Both the position numbers and the translations under genes were made by a program. From the NCBI GenBank assembly GCA_947044365.1, contig OX345636.1:46067037-46131036 (forward strand): a stretch of 64,000 nt of DNA, given 5' to 3'. Below are positions 1-10,896 of this stretch, piece after piece. A model generated the notes under the pieces. The model was not told the origin of the DNA, did not search any database, and was given only the letters and a program-made list of their open reading frames with translations. The DNA comes from Petrosia ficiformis. Lineage: Eukaryota > Porifera > Demospongiae > Haplosclerida > Petrosiidae. Positions within the stretch are counted from its first letter, which is position 1. Every line of letters begins with the position of its first letter.

Positions 1-217
1 TGTACATGTATATGCATGACATGAACTAGATGTTGATACACATTGAGACTAAAGGATATTAGTCTCAATATGTATCAACATCTACATGTAGCTCAATTAT
101 TATTAATATTACTTTAGAGTGAGTACACTAAACATGTACATGTACATGACCTGATCTAGGTCTTGATACACTTTGAGAATATTATAGTGAGCAATGTATA
201 TGTACATGTGTATGTGA

Positions 218-596
218 CAGGCTTGGGGTCAAATACATGCAATAGCATTTAATTACAAATGCAAATACTTTGTAATGTATTTCAAATACTTTTAAAATAC
301 TTCTTCAGTTCTAAATCTAGTCTCAAAAATTGAGTCATGTATTATTAGCAGGTGATGCAGTTTGACAATATAGTATTACAATGTACATAATTACATTGTA
401 CTATTAACACTAATTGAGAAAAGTGTATTTGAAGAGTATTTAGTGAATGCAAATACTTTTTCAAAGTATTTAAATACAAATGCAAATACTTTTAATTTTA
501 AATCCTCAAATACAAATGCAAATACAAATACTTCAAAAAAGTATTTAAATGCAATTAAAATTAATACAAATACTAATGTATTTGACCCCAAGCCTG
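218..596. mobile_element. hAT-like non-autonomous element
   Basis: The ends are inverted repeats: CAGGCTTGGGGTCAAATAC at the left and its reverse complement at the right. The interior is a run of degenerate AAATACTTTT and AATGCAAATAC units. A CAGG..TGGGG terminus is typical of hAT elements. No matching 8-bp target duplication is visible, so the assignment rests on the termini only. ORFs here are by-products of the simple sequence. Confidence 0.6.
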
Positions 597-660
597 ATTT
601 ATGCATGGATGATAAAATCAGACACTTGACAAGTAATACCACTTAGACATCTACTGTACA

Positions 661-1538
661 TGTACATGTAGGTTTAGTTTCCTGTATAAAATGCCTAAAT
701 AGCAAGTGTTTAAAGATAATTGTTTATATTTCCAAAGTGACAAAAATAATGTTTTTCATCCACAGTCATGTACAGTACATGTTAATACAGGACAATGTAC
801 ATGTACCAGTTCTTTTACAATGTTCATTAATGTACTTTGTTTTATAATAATGTACAGTACATACATGTAACAGTACCATACAGTACAGTAATCACTCAGT
901 AGTTTCATTTTCACACTACAGTACATGTACATTAATTTTAATTCCTGTACTTGTTAACTCAACACCCCAACATTGAGACAGTAATTACTGTTTCTGAATG
1001 GTGACATTTTATTGACATATACTGTATACTGTATGTACATGTACATGTAGTTCAGAGCTGAATTATGGATCTACTCTATAACAAAATGGAAATTTGATAA
1101 TAATGAGAATTTTAGAAAACTAAATCAATTGGCAAACCCTGGTGACTGATCAATAAGCAGCTGGATGGCCCCTTTCTGGTATAATTATGGATGTTTAGGA
1201 GATTCAACATGTACAAATAATAGCTCTTCCAGGATGCAATAATGGAGGAAGAAGCAGTACTCAAAATACAACAACACATGTAATGTCTAGTAATTGGACA
1301 TTACATCTCTTTTTCTGGACAAAATTGCATTTGACTGGACAAATAGTCTGATTATATAATTATACAATATATGTACTTATTAGTATAGAGGAAAAAAATA
1401 TCCTATGTCCAACATTCAATAATCATGGCCGACATTCTCCTGCCTGAAGCACAACAGCCTGTTATACATGTAGATATTATTTATTAGCTCTTGAAAAATT
1501 TTAGTAGCAAGTTTTTGACAAATACAAGTGAACTTTAC
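661..1538. other. No gene recognised; scattered TACATGTA motifs
   Basis: AT-rich sequence with many short TACATGTA and TGTACA palindromes. It lies downstream of the exon ending at 1539 on the minus strand, so it should be intron or 3' region of that gene. I found no open phase-0 exon with good splice sites here. Confidence 0.4.
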
Positions 1539-2235
1539 CTCATTTTGTTGATAAAGTGCAGTAGCTGAAGAAGGTCTTCCATCACTGGAATTTCTAGAAA
1601 CTGGTGGACGCAGTTTTGAAGATCTGGGACTATCCAATTGTTGTGTTGGCACTGAATTGATATACACATGTACATGTATTAGTAAATACATATACATGTA
1701 TACACATGTAGGTACATGTATGTATACAAAGATACAAATTGAAAGTTTGGATTTGACACAATTACACTAGGATCATGTATTGTCACATTTAGGGGGAGGG
1801 GTATCCCTACAGTATGAAACCCTACATGTGTACATGTACATGTAATAAAGAAAAAAGGATTCAAGTGAAACAAGTGTATATAGAGAAAAAAAGTATCCCT
1901 ATGATTGCTTTATGGTGTCCAGCATTCAGTATTCAGTAATCATGGCTAACTTTATCATGCTTGAAACACAACAGCCTATTATAGTTATTATTTTGATTAT
2001 CTACTCTCTTTATCTTTTAAAGGATCCTGTAGAACTTTAGGAATATATTTCAGGTAGAATAGTTAGCTATTAGTTCCAGTTTCTACGTAAGCTACACAGC
2101 TTTCTTTCTGCTGGTATGTAGAGCTTGAGTGCGCGTTCTTTTACGCGCCACGCCCATTAATTGACCGAGCCCCCGGGAATTACGTAACTGCCTTAACTAC
2201 GTATACAACGCATACTCGCGCAAGTAGACACAAAC

Positions 2236-2279
<44 letters not shown>

Positions 2280-4433
2280 CGAACCCGTGGGAAAGCAATC
2301 ATAGGGATGGCCCTACGGGCCATAAAAAGAGAAACCAACTACATGTATGACCAAGAAGTACCTGTACATGTACATCCAGCACCTAGTAAAGTGACAATGT
2401 ACATATAATTATACCAAGTAAACATGTACATATATCATGAACTTGTACAGTGTAATGTACATGTATATGTACATGTACTTGTACTTTATCAAGTAACATG
2501 TACATGTATCATGAACTTGTACAATGTAATGTATATGTACTTGTACTTTATCAAGTACACATGTACATGTATCATGAACTTGTACAATGTAATGTACATG
2601 TACTTGTACTTTATCAAGTAACATGTACATGTATTTGTAATTTTGTAGCATACAGAGAAATGGGAAGTAACAGTTGACATAAATAACTGGTATTTTCCCA
2701 TTTCCCTGGTGTCATGTACTATACATGTACATGTACATGTACATGTACATGCATAATGTGCTACATGTACATGTACATGTATGCACACAGAAGCTACATA
2801 TAAAATAGTGATAATTTGTATAAATAATAAGTGTAAATTTGTTTATCATTATAAGGTTTCTATATATATGTCTGTAATTAATACTTCTCCCTTGTCATTT
2901 ACCAGGAAAAATAGTGGAAACATATACATGTACATCATACGTATACATGTACATGTACATGTGCATATGTATATGTACATAATATATGTGAATATGTACA
3001 TGTACATTTACACGTGTGTATGTGCATGATGTAATATTTGAATTATTCAATAGAAGCCATTACTGAACACTATGTAAAGTATGATTACATGCTTTAGTAA
3101 TAAATTAATTAATCATTCAGCCATTTTGTGTAAACAGTCATTTTGTGTAAACCCAACTAAATGTAGCTTATAATTTGTTTGCCTAAAATATAATAAAATA
3201 ATTGGCTTTCTAAATAGAAGTCATGTACAGTCACATTACATATAATGCCATTACTGAATACATGTACATGTACTATGTACACGTACTATACTATCACACA
3301 TGTACATGTACAATAATACATGTATACAAGTACATGTACACGTACTACATTGTTATTATTCACGTAGATGTACATGTACTATATAATTATATGTATATGT
3401 ACTACATGTACTACATATCTATATGCGTACCTTGTTTAATTGGTGTTCTTATTGAAGGAATATGAGGCTGAGTAGACTCAAAATACTCATTAGTGTTACT
3501 CAGTTCTGAAGCTAATCCATTCAGATCTACGGAATATGATAGCATAGAGGAAGGTCTTCGATTACCAGATCCACTTTGAGATCCAGTTGAAGATCGTCTG
3601 GAGTCTGGATTACGTAAAATCACACCTGGAGATTGTCTTAAAGGACTCTTTAATCCTCCATCAGTTTCATCTGTCACAGATGACTTAGAAGATGGATGAG
3701 TCTCACTTCTCTGAACCTGGGATACACCTCTAGGTTGTGATATCATTCCTTTATAAGTAGGTTTCAAATCTGTAGGTCGAGCAGTTATAGTTGAACGTCT
3801 AGTCCCAGCACTACCAGGTCGACCAATTCCATGTTTTTCAGTTGCAGTAAATGAACGACTTCGATTGTGTGTATAAATATTTGAGCCATTGCCATGTGAT
3901 GTAGTGTCACGTGACATAGGTTTATGTGATATGGTGCCACGTGATATCTTACTTGAACCAACAAATGTGGAGTCATTGGAACTATTTGATTCAGTTGTGC
4001 TCTTTGTAAAAGATCCACTTGAATCATCTTCTATATAAGGAGAAGTGGATCGACTGTTTGGTTGTGATGTAGAGTTGATTTTTTTAACACCTCTTGAAGG
4101 ATGTAGCAAAGATTTTGCTGCTTGTACGATTTCTTCATCATCGTCAATAGAATTACTCTTTTTAGTTCGCACTTGTACAAGAGGAGCACTTCTCTGGACT
4201 CTCATTGACTTAGAACGAGACACACCCGTTGAATTAGAGGAAGTACCTTTCCCTCCTCCATTAGTAACAGTTTTTCTAAATCCAAAACCAAATTTCGGTA
4301 TTCTACTTTTTGTTTCCATATTGGAGCTGATTCCTGATATTTTGATATTACAGTAATTTTGTATTATGTCTGATACTAGAGGTATGCTTAATTCCGATAT
4401 TTCATTCAAGCCAATGTTATTGGCAAATGCCAT
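1539..4433 (-). CDS. Ser/Arg-rich disordered protein with SxIP-like motif, 5' exons
   Basis: Two exons on the minus strand are supported. Exon 1 is 3431-4433 and ends CAAG before GTACGC; exon 2 is 1539-1651, starts after TTCAG and ends GAG before GTAAAG. The frame joins in phase 1 and leaves in phase 0, giving about 372 residues so far. The protein is rich in Ser, Thr, Arg and Asn, with no globular domain I can name. KSRIPKFGFGF near residue 42 contains SRIP, which fits the SxIP motif used by microtubule plus-end proteins to bind EB1. Basic and serine-rich surroundings are usual for such motifs, so a microtubule-associated role is possible but only inferred. The start at 4433 is the first Met of the ORF. 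The Met at 4318, just before KSRIP, is an alternative, because an acceptor-like TATCAG lies shortly upstream of it. The 3' exons were not found and may lie outside the window. Confidence 0.6.
1873..2330. mobile_element. MITE, AAAGCAATCATAGGGAT family, copy 1
   Basis: The left end carries TATCCCTATGATTGCTTTAT and the right end GGGAAAGCAATCATAGGGAT followed by GGCCCTACGGGCCATAA. The interior, with CAGCATTCAGTAATCATGG, a CTACTCTC block and CGAGCCCCCGGGAATTACG, recurs in the copies at 22835, 27108 and 40330. A TA microsatellite sits at 2240-2275. It has no coding capacity, so it is non-autonomous. Confidence 0.75.
2341..3420. repeat. TACATGTA/GTACATGTAC palindromic simple repeats
   Basis: Dense runs of ATGTAC and TACATG, with a nearly pure array at 2722-2782. 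Three direct units of about 67 bp at 2430-2640 share the pattern ATCATGAACTTGTACA...TTTATCAAGTA. Translations are Met-Tyr-His-Val runs with no coding character. This lies in the intron between the two exons of the minus-strand gene. Confidence 0.8.
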
Positions 4434-4448
4434 ATGCCATGTGTAACA

Positions 4449-5000
4449 ATAACTGCATGGAGGGAGAAATGAAATTATGAATGAATGAAATAATGAATTA
4501 TTTTGAAGGATAAAGCACTTGACACAAATGACTGGTGGATTAGAATGAGGAGTGAATGAATGGACTGGAAGCTGAATGGATGGATAGACTGATGGATGAT
4601 TGGATGGATGGACTGAGTGCTGAATGGATACATAGACTGTTGGATGATTGGATGGATGGACTGAGGAATGATGGACTGAAGGCTGAATAGATAGATGGAC
4701 TAATGGATGGAATTAGGATTGAATGGATGGATAGATGGATGATTAGATAGATGGACTGAGGAATGATGGACTGAAGGCTGAATGGATAGATGGACTAATG
4801 GATTAATGGATGGAATGAATGGATGGACTGGAGGCTAAATGGATGGACTGAGGGCCGAATGGATGGATGGACTGATAAGTGTATGGATGGACTGGGAGTT
4901 GAATGATTGGATGGACGGACTGAGAGGTGATTGAATGGATGGAGTGATCATGAGGGATGTACACTGTACATTTGTATGAATGGATGATTGGATGAAGTGA
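4449..5000. repeat. GGAT/ATGG-based minisatellite
   Basis: Imperfect tandem units of the form GAATGGATGGATGGACTGA extend over about 550 bp directly upstream of the Ser-rich gene's first exon. Unit boundaries drift, so this is an old or variable array. Translations are repetitive and not genes. Confidence 0.85.
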
Positions 5001-6825
5001 AGAAAACTGATACATTGTATTAAATTAAGTGATACAGATCCAATATCATATAACTGAATGTGGGGGTCATGTATATGTACATATATATCATATCTACTGA
5101 AGAGGTTTAAGTGGACAATCACCATATTATGAGGATTGCATTACACATACATGAACTTCAGGAGGTATCTCTGTACTGACTAGACATACAGTTAATATAA
5201 TATACATGTACAATAATATATTGAGATGAATGTTTGTACAAATACCACCTGCACCAGCTAAGGTTGCCGTGACAACATACATGTACATGACATACAATGA
5301 ATGTACTCTCAGTATTGATAATTATAACAGTAAGTAGATTTCACAAAACAAAGTACAATAAATGTACATATTTACATGTACTGTATATGTCAATAAAATT
5401 TCACCATACAGTAACAGTAATTACCTTAGTAATTACTGTCTCACTACTGTGATGTTCAATTGACTAGCATACCAATTACTGTTAAAACTACTGTTGAACT
5501 ACTGTAGTGCCAAAATGAACTGTATGGTTATTGACCTATACTATACATCCAATTATCATTTCTGATGACTGTAAGAATTCAGTCCTGTTATGTTTTCAAC
5601 ATACTGTAGTACTGCACTACACATTGTTATAGCTGGCAGGGTCATTCCTCATACATGTACATGTATATGGTTAAACTATATACATGTTGTATATGCTTAT
5701 TTTACATACACATTGCATACATAGTTAAAGAAGGTGCATCACTCTGGGGTGTTGCTCAAGAGCCGGCATCTAAATGTAAGAATGTGTGAGCTGCAATACA
5801 GAACAGTAGGAAGATATCAACATGTGGAAATGCAATTAATAATAGCTGTTGTACAGGGTGTATACAGCTGAATTATGTTGCAAAACTGCACCATTAAAAA
5901 CTAAGAACAGAAAATCAAGTAACTAAAAAGTAACTATAATTTATTTTAGTTAACTATAAATAAACTATAAATGAATGACTAGTCTATTACAATAACTATA
6001 ACTAAACTATAAATGAATGACTAGTCTATTACAATAACTATAACTGAAAATTGCACAAAAATGGACACTTTTAGTTAGTTAACTAAAACTAATTAATACT
6101 TAAACCCTTTTAGTAAGCCTATAAATATTATTTTAGTTAATTAAATTATAATTACTGTATAACTAAAATTGTGATAAACTGACAAACTATAGCTACATGT
6201 ATATCTAAAAGTAGTCATTTGTGTCAACAACAGTATATAGTAGATTGCTGGATTTCAGACATGAGAAAGTTGAGGGTCATCACAAAGCAATCATAGAGAT
6301 ACTTTTTTTTTCATAATTATAACTTGTTTCGGTCAATTCATTATTCATGTGTGTATATGTACATGTAGCATTCAATATTAAGAATATCATTAACTAACAA
6401 GAGAGTATATTATATCTAGAAGAACACATAAGGAATGCTACATGTACATATAACTATGGCTTAAATTATCTATTAGAATGTGTGTCACATACACTGTATG
6501 CAATGTATGTGTTAGGAAGTACAATGTAGCATCATTCCAGGGAGTTTGATCAATTAATGGGCGTGGCACATAAATATCAAGATCCAATCAGACTAGCAGG
6601 ATGAAATCAGTTTGCGGAGGTTGTAGTTAATAAACATGTATTTAATAACTTATACAATAACTGTTAAAGAGTAAGAAGTATGATAAAAACAAGTAACTAG
6701 CTATTACGTTTCAAATACGAGAACGGTATCAGCAATCATCATAAATGAAGGATACATTTTGTCCATAATAGTCCATAAAATTTTAACACACATATAAGAC
6801 TAAGAATGTAAAGAATGATAATTAG
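5001..6825. other. Intergenic; TTAGTTAACTATAACTAAA-type repeats
   Basis: No gene recognised. At 5900-6190 there are degenerate palindromic TTAGTTAACTATAACTAAA units. A ~50-bp unit containing AACTATAAATGAATGACTAG is directly duplicated at about 5955 and 6007. The same motif family recurs near 44570 and 52416. A fragment at 6270-6300 (CACAAAGCAATCATAGAGAT) is a stray end of the MITE family seen at 1873. Confidence 0.5.
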
Positions 6826-7113
6826 TAGGGCTGGGACAATTAATCGATTAATCAATCGATATTGAAAATTCTTTTGATTATCAATTATAAGTCTGTGATA
6901 TTGATTGTGCTAATTATTCCAGAAGACATACTTTCAAGCATGCAACAGCAAATAATGTACAATATGGAAGTGATAGGAAGCCTTTTTGATTATGAAATGG
7001 GAGGAAGTTCCTGTATCAATGGACTTAATTACTTCCCCTGATTTTAATCAATTATCAATCGACTTGGAGTTAGTGATAATTGATTTCAGAATCTCAGCCG
7101 ATTCCCAGCCCTA
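6826..7113. mobile_element. hAT MITE with intact 8-bp target duplication
   Basis: A 288-bp element with termini TAGGGCTGGGA and TCCCAGCCCTA. It is flanked on both sides by the identical 8-mer ATAATTAG (6818-6825 and 7114-7121). The 8-bp duplication and GGGCTGGG terminus together identify the hAT superfamily. The interior is rich in AATCGATTAATC-like palindromes and has no ORF. Confidence 0.88.
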
Positions 7114-7802
7114 ATAATTAGTTTTATAATTACTTTCCTGAGTCACATCTGGTTGTTAAACCGTTGTTCTCTACAGTTTGAAGTCAGTGGAAACATTTAC
7201 AAGTTCCCAACATGGGTGGATAAACTATACCATCATACCATCTAAATACTGCCATATCACGGCCACAAAAATGATGGATTGTTCATTATTGTGCTATAAA
7301 TTCAAGCTTTCAGTACTATCCCATCTAAATTCGTTTTTCAAAAAGGTATCAATCTGATTATTGAATGAAATTCTACATAAGTAGTCCATAATTGCAAGTA
7401 TCGTGATACATGTATAAATGATAATCATTGACTCATATTTTCATAATCGCCATCCCTTCCTTACTCTTGCACTATTGTGCTAATTGCATACATGCAATTA
7501 ATTTCGATGTAATTTGAGCTTAACCAGAATGTGATCATATATTCTTTGGTGTAAATTAACAATTAGTACAAATATCAAATACATAGTTGACATTACTGCT
7601 ATTTTCGTTAACAAATTTATATAATTTATATATATAATATGCATAACTATAACCAACTACAATATTGGCCAATTTGAAACTACATGTATATGTATATGTG
7701 TATAGAATGAATGGGCTAAACTAATAAACTAAAATCAACATAATAATGAAATATTTGACACTACAAATATATAAAGTTTATATATATATATGTAATATAT
7801 AT
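7114..7802. other. Intergenic, nothing recognised
   Basis: AT-rich sequence without a credible ORF or splice pattern. A short TATATATATGTAATATATATA palindrome-like tract lies near 7780. Confidence 0.4.
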
Positions 7803-8056
7803 AGTATGCTAACAGTCCTATATACAAAATATAGGACCTGAATTTGTGTCCAAGGATGTGATATAGCGCGAGCCTGTGAGGGCTATATCACATCCGAGGA
7901 CACAAAACAAGAGTCCTATATGCAGTATATAGGACCTGTTAGCATACACTATATACAATATAGTGTATGATGGTGACATCTCCTGCATAGTGTGCACATG
8001 GAAGGTCTAAACAATATATAGAACTTGCCACATCAAAAGGATGATGTCATCATCAT

Positions 8057-8061
<5 letters not shown>
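7803..8061. mobile_element. Hairpin MITE, ATAGGACCTG family, copy 1
   Basis: Bases 7803-7951 form a long hairpin. GTATGCTAACAGTCCTATAT pairs with its reverse complement at the far end, and the loop region is AGCGCGAGCCTGTGAGGGCT. A conserved tail follows (GATGGTGACATCTCCTGCAT...GATGATGTCATCATCATACT). The same hairpin plus tail is present at 43666, and a half copy at 9385. Confidence 0.75.
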
Positions 8062-8134
<73 letters not shown>

Positions 8135-8279
8135 ATATATATATATATATTATATATATATATATAGTATAATAGTTCTTTTGCAGCCCAACTAACCCAA
8201 ATAAAACTGGTTCCACTCTGCTAAAGAACCCTAAACTAACTCCAACAGCCAAACCCTATTATAAATCCTAAAGTCTATA

Positions 8280-8317
<38 letters not shown>
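8062..8317. repeat. TA microsatellites
   Basis: Pure or nearly pure (TA)n at 8062-8166 and 8281-8315, attached to the tail of the hairpin MITE. Another (TA)n tract occupies 9552-9599 at the equivalent place of the second copy, suggesting the repeat grows from the element's end. Confidence 0.9.
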
Positions 8318-8319
<2 letters not shown>

Positions 8320-8693
8320 TATTCTTTCAGCACTAAACAACTATCAATCATATATCATATACTCGGAGACAAGAACACTACAAATTTAACAAGTGAAAAT
8401 CACTCACCAAATTTACAGGCTGTTATCAGAAGATCGATCACTTTGTTTCTTCCTAAGTTGCCAGATAATTCTGTACCAAGTTCCAAATTATGTGGTTTCT
8501 AATTCTGGGCATGGGTTTAGGTGTAGCCTAGCCACACCCTTCGTTTAGACTATATATATATAATAATATATAATTATACCGATATACGATCTAGAATGGA
8601 GACCACGCCCCATCACGCACGCAATTTGCCAGTTAATTTTAAGCAGGAAGGACCTGGTATCCTACAGAAGCTACGGAAGCTACGGAAGCCGAG

Positions 8694-8914
8694 AGCGACA
8701 TTCTCGTTCATGTTCTCGTTCATGTTCGCATTTTCGAGCACGTTCTCATATTGGGGCGTCATGCACTAGCGATATAAAAAAAAATGAGGCGTGGCTGTAG
8801 AAATGATGCGTGGAGTCACGCCTCATTTCTATATTCTGCGCGCTCACCCACGCCGCCCGAACATGGAAGGAGAACAAGAACGAGAGCATGAACGAGAATG
8901 TCGCTTCAGTACCT
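8694..8914. mobile_element. Short inverted-repeat element
   Basis: AGCGACATTCTCGTTCATG at 8694 is matched in inverse orientation at 8896-8914. The interior holds further CGTTCATGTTCTCG repeats and a palindrome around GAGGCGTGG...CACGCCTC. About 220 bp and no ORF, so it looks like a foldback MITE. Confidence 0.7.
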
Positions 8915-8916
8915 TG

Positions 8917-9552
8917 GTGACCAAAACTTTTTTAATTTTGAGTTAGAGCTTCACAGTGGACTGTTTTATGGGTGTGATAGTGCAGATAGCATTTGGACCT
9001 ATCAGTTACTGGCTAGTAACTCAGGCAAGCTGGATATAGCTCGACAGGTGAACTCCCAAGATGGCTAGCTGGGGACAAACTTGCAAATAGCTCGATGCGT
9101 AATAATGGATGCCTGTGCGATGTGCTCAGGCATGATCATTGAGCATTGCTGACCAAAAACTTTTCAATTTTTATTTAGAGTTTCACAGTGGAGTGTGGTA
9201 GTCCAGATAGCATTTGGACCTATCAGTTTCTGGCTCAATTGTCATCTACAATAAATCCAATTATGAATGTGTTGACTGTGTTCTTCCATCCTTTATTGTA
9301 CCTAACTACCTACAAAACGTAATGATTGATTATGATGTAAAATGGTGGTTCACACTAGTTCAGTAACTTAGACAGCATTGTATTTATCCGAGGACACAAA
9401 ACAAGGGTCCTATATGCAGTATATAGGACCTGTTAGCATACACTATATACAATATAGTGTATGATGGTGACATCTCCTGCATAGTGTGCACATGGAAGGT
9501 CTATACAATATATAGAACTCACCACATCAAAGGGATGATGTCATCATCATAC

Positions 9553-9599
<47 letters not shown>

Positions 9600-10076
9600 G
9601 GTGAGTTCTATATTATTGTATAGACCTTCCATGTGCACACTATGCAAATAAGTTTATTTTGTAAGCTGTCATTGTTTTATGGTATTGTGATTACTGTATT
9701 GAATTGAAGACCCAATATGTTTTCAGACATACAATTATTTTAACCACTTTGAATATTTTGATCATCAACTCTCAACGATCTTGCCCAAGCACATTCCATG
9801 CATCTATGTTTACACACTTCAAGCTATTTGCAGCTTGCCCAAGTTCATCTAGAGCCATCTTTGACTTCACCCGTCGAATTATATCTAGCTTACCCGAGAT
9901 AGATCCAAATGCAATCTGGACTACCACACTCATAAAACAGTCCACTGTGAAGCTCTAAATCAAAATTTTAACATTTTAACATTTTTAGTCACCAACGCTC
10001 AATGATCTTGCCTGAGCACATCGCCCAGGCATTCATTGTTATGTATCGAGCTATTTGCAGCTTGCCCAAATTTGTA
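8917..10076. mobile_element. Composite inverted-repeat element
   Basis: The left part (8931-9240) has two direct units containing TTCACAGTGGA...GATAGCATTTGGACCTATCAG. The right part (9760-10070) carries the same units inverted (CAGTCCACTGTGAAGCTCTAA and GAGCTATTTGCAGCTTGCCC). The second copy of the ATAGGACCTG hairpin MITE (9385-9553) and an inverted piece of its tail (9600-9651) sit between the arms. No intact ORF. Confidence 0.6.
9385..9553. mobile_element. Hairpin MITE, ATAGGACCTG family, copy 2 (half)
   Basis: Starts in the middle of the hairpin (ATCCGAGGACACAAAACAAG) and continues through the conserved tail to ATCATCATACTATATA, where a (TA)n tract begins. The left hairpin arm is missing. 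An inverted tail fragment follows at 9600-9651. Confidence 0.75.
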
Positions 10077-10129
10077 ATCTTTGGTGGTTTTGAAAAAAAC
10101 CATTAAAGAAAAAGAGAAAAAGCGTTTAT

Positions 10130-10560
10130 AAAGCTGGTGAGAAAATTAAACAGGATATTGTTGAGCTATATCCAGAATTATACTGATCCAGCAGTTTATT
10201 TCCATATCGTTCCCGCCACATGAGTTCATCAAGATAACTAGGTATCTGGTTAGTGTGACATCTACATCCTTTTAAATTCAATTTGGCTCGGTTCAAATAG
10301 GATTCAACAGATGCCAGTGGTAGGGTCAACAAAGGTGACAGAGTGCCGGTTAACTGTCCCATGTGATCATGAACCCACATGTGGTAAATGTGATACTCTC
10401 CTGTATGCACTCGACTCATCTGAATGCACAATTGTACCTGGTGGAACATGTGTTTGAATAATTGGAAGAGGTATGGCAGTTGTTACTAGCAGGTGTGTGC
10501 AAGGTATCCACCAGTCCAAATAGCCACATATCTGTTGTTGGAGGCCTTCCTCTAGATCTA
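10130..10560 (-). pseudogene. Merlin/IS1595-type transposase relic
   Basis: On the minus strand, pieces of a DDE transposase lie in different frames. In order they are PIIQTHVPPGTIVHSDESSA (matching the second catalytic Asp region), a shifted HSV..VDPTTGIC segment, and LNRAKLNLKGCRC followed by PSYLDELMWRERYG. The last motif is characteristic of ISXO2/IS1595 transposases, the bacterial relatives of eukaryotic Merlin elements. At least two frame changes and stops make it inactive. It is 340 bp upstream of the Death-domain gene start and unrelated to it. Confidence 0.75.
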
Positions 10561-10710
10561 TGATGCTGTTATAGAAAGAACAATAATATTTATATTTGTG
10601 AAATATATTAAATCAATATTGTACTAACTTTAAGTTTGTGCTTGAATCATGAATTGTGATTTATCTATCTGTCCTGGTCCTATATATAGTCTGGCGGCGC
10701 CGCCCACTTG

Positions 10711-10822
10711 GTAGAGCCACTGATAAATGTCACATGCTGTATGATACAGCATGTGACATTTATCAGTGGCTCTACCAGAAGGGAAGCCGAGGATACAGCC
10801 TGTATCCTCGGCTTCTCTTCTG
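10711..10822. repeat. Two back-to-back near-perfect palindromes
   Basis: Bases 10711-10775 form a 65-bp palindrome with 32-bp arms that pair without mismatch around a single central G (arm starts GTAGAGCCACTGATAAATGT). It is followed directly by a second palindrome at about 10777-10821, with arms of about 22 bp and one mismatch (GAAGCCGAGGATACAG and its complement). They lie 75 bp before the proposed start codon of the Death-domain gene. They could be compact foldback elements, a promoter-proximal cruciform or an assembly artefact. Confidence 0.85.
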
Positions 10823-10896
10823 TCATAGTAATACTGTCACGCCCTAAGGCGGTATGAATATGCAGCCACACCTTCAGCACCACCCTTGTTTTTATT

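Noticed and set aside
1416..3465. Many short ORFs of Met-Tyr-Cys-His-Val runs on both strands.
   Set aside because: They are translations of ATGTAC-type simple sequence. Only the frame part at 1539-1651, bounded by splice sites, was kept.
4045..4356. 103-codon plus-strand ORF opposite the Ser-rich exon.
   Set aside because: It is the antisense shadow of a longer, compositionally coherent minus-strand exon with a good donor site.
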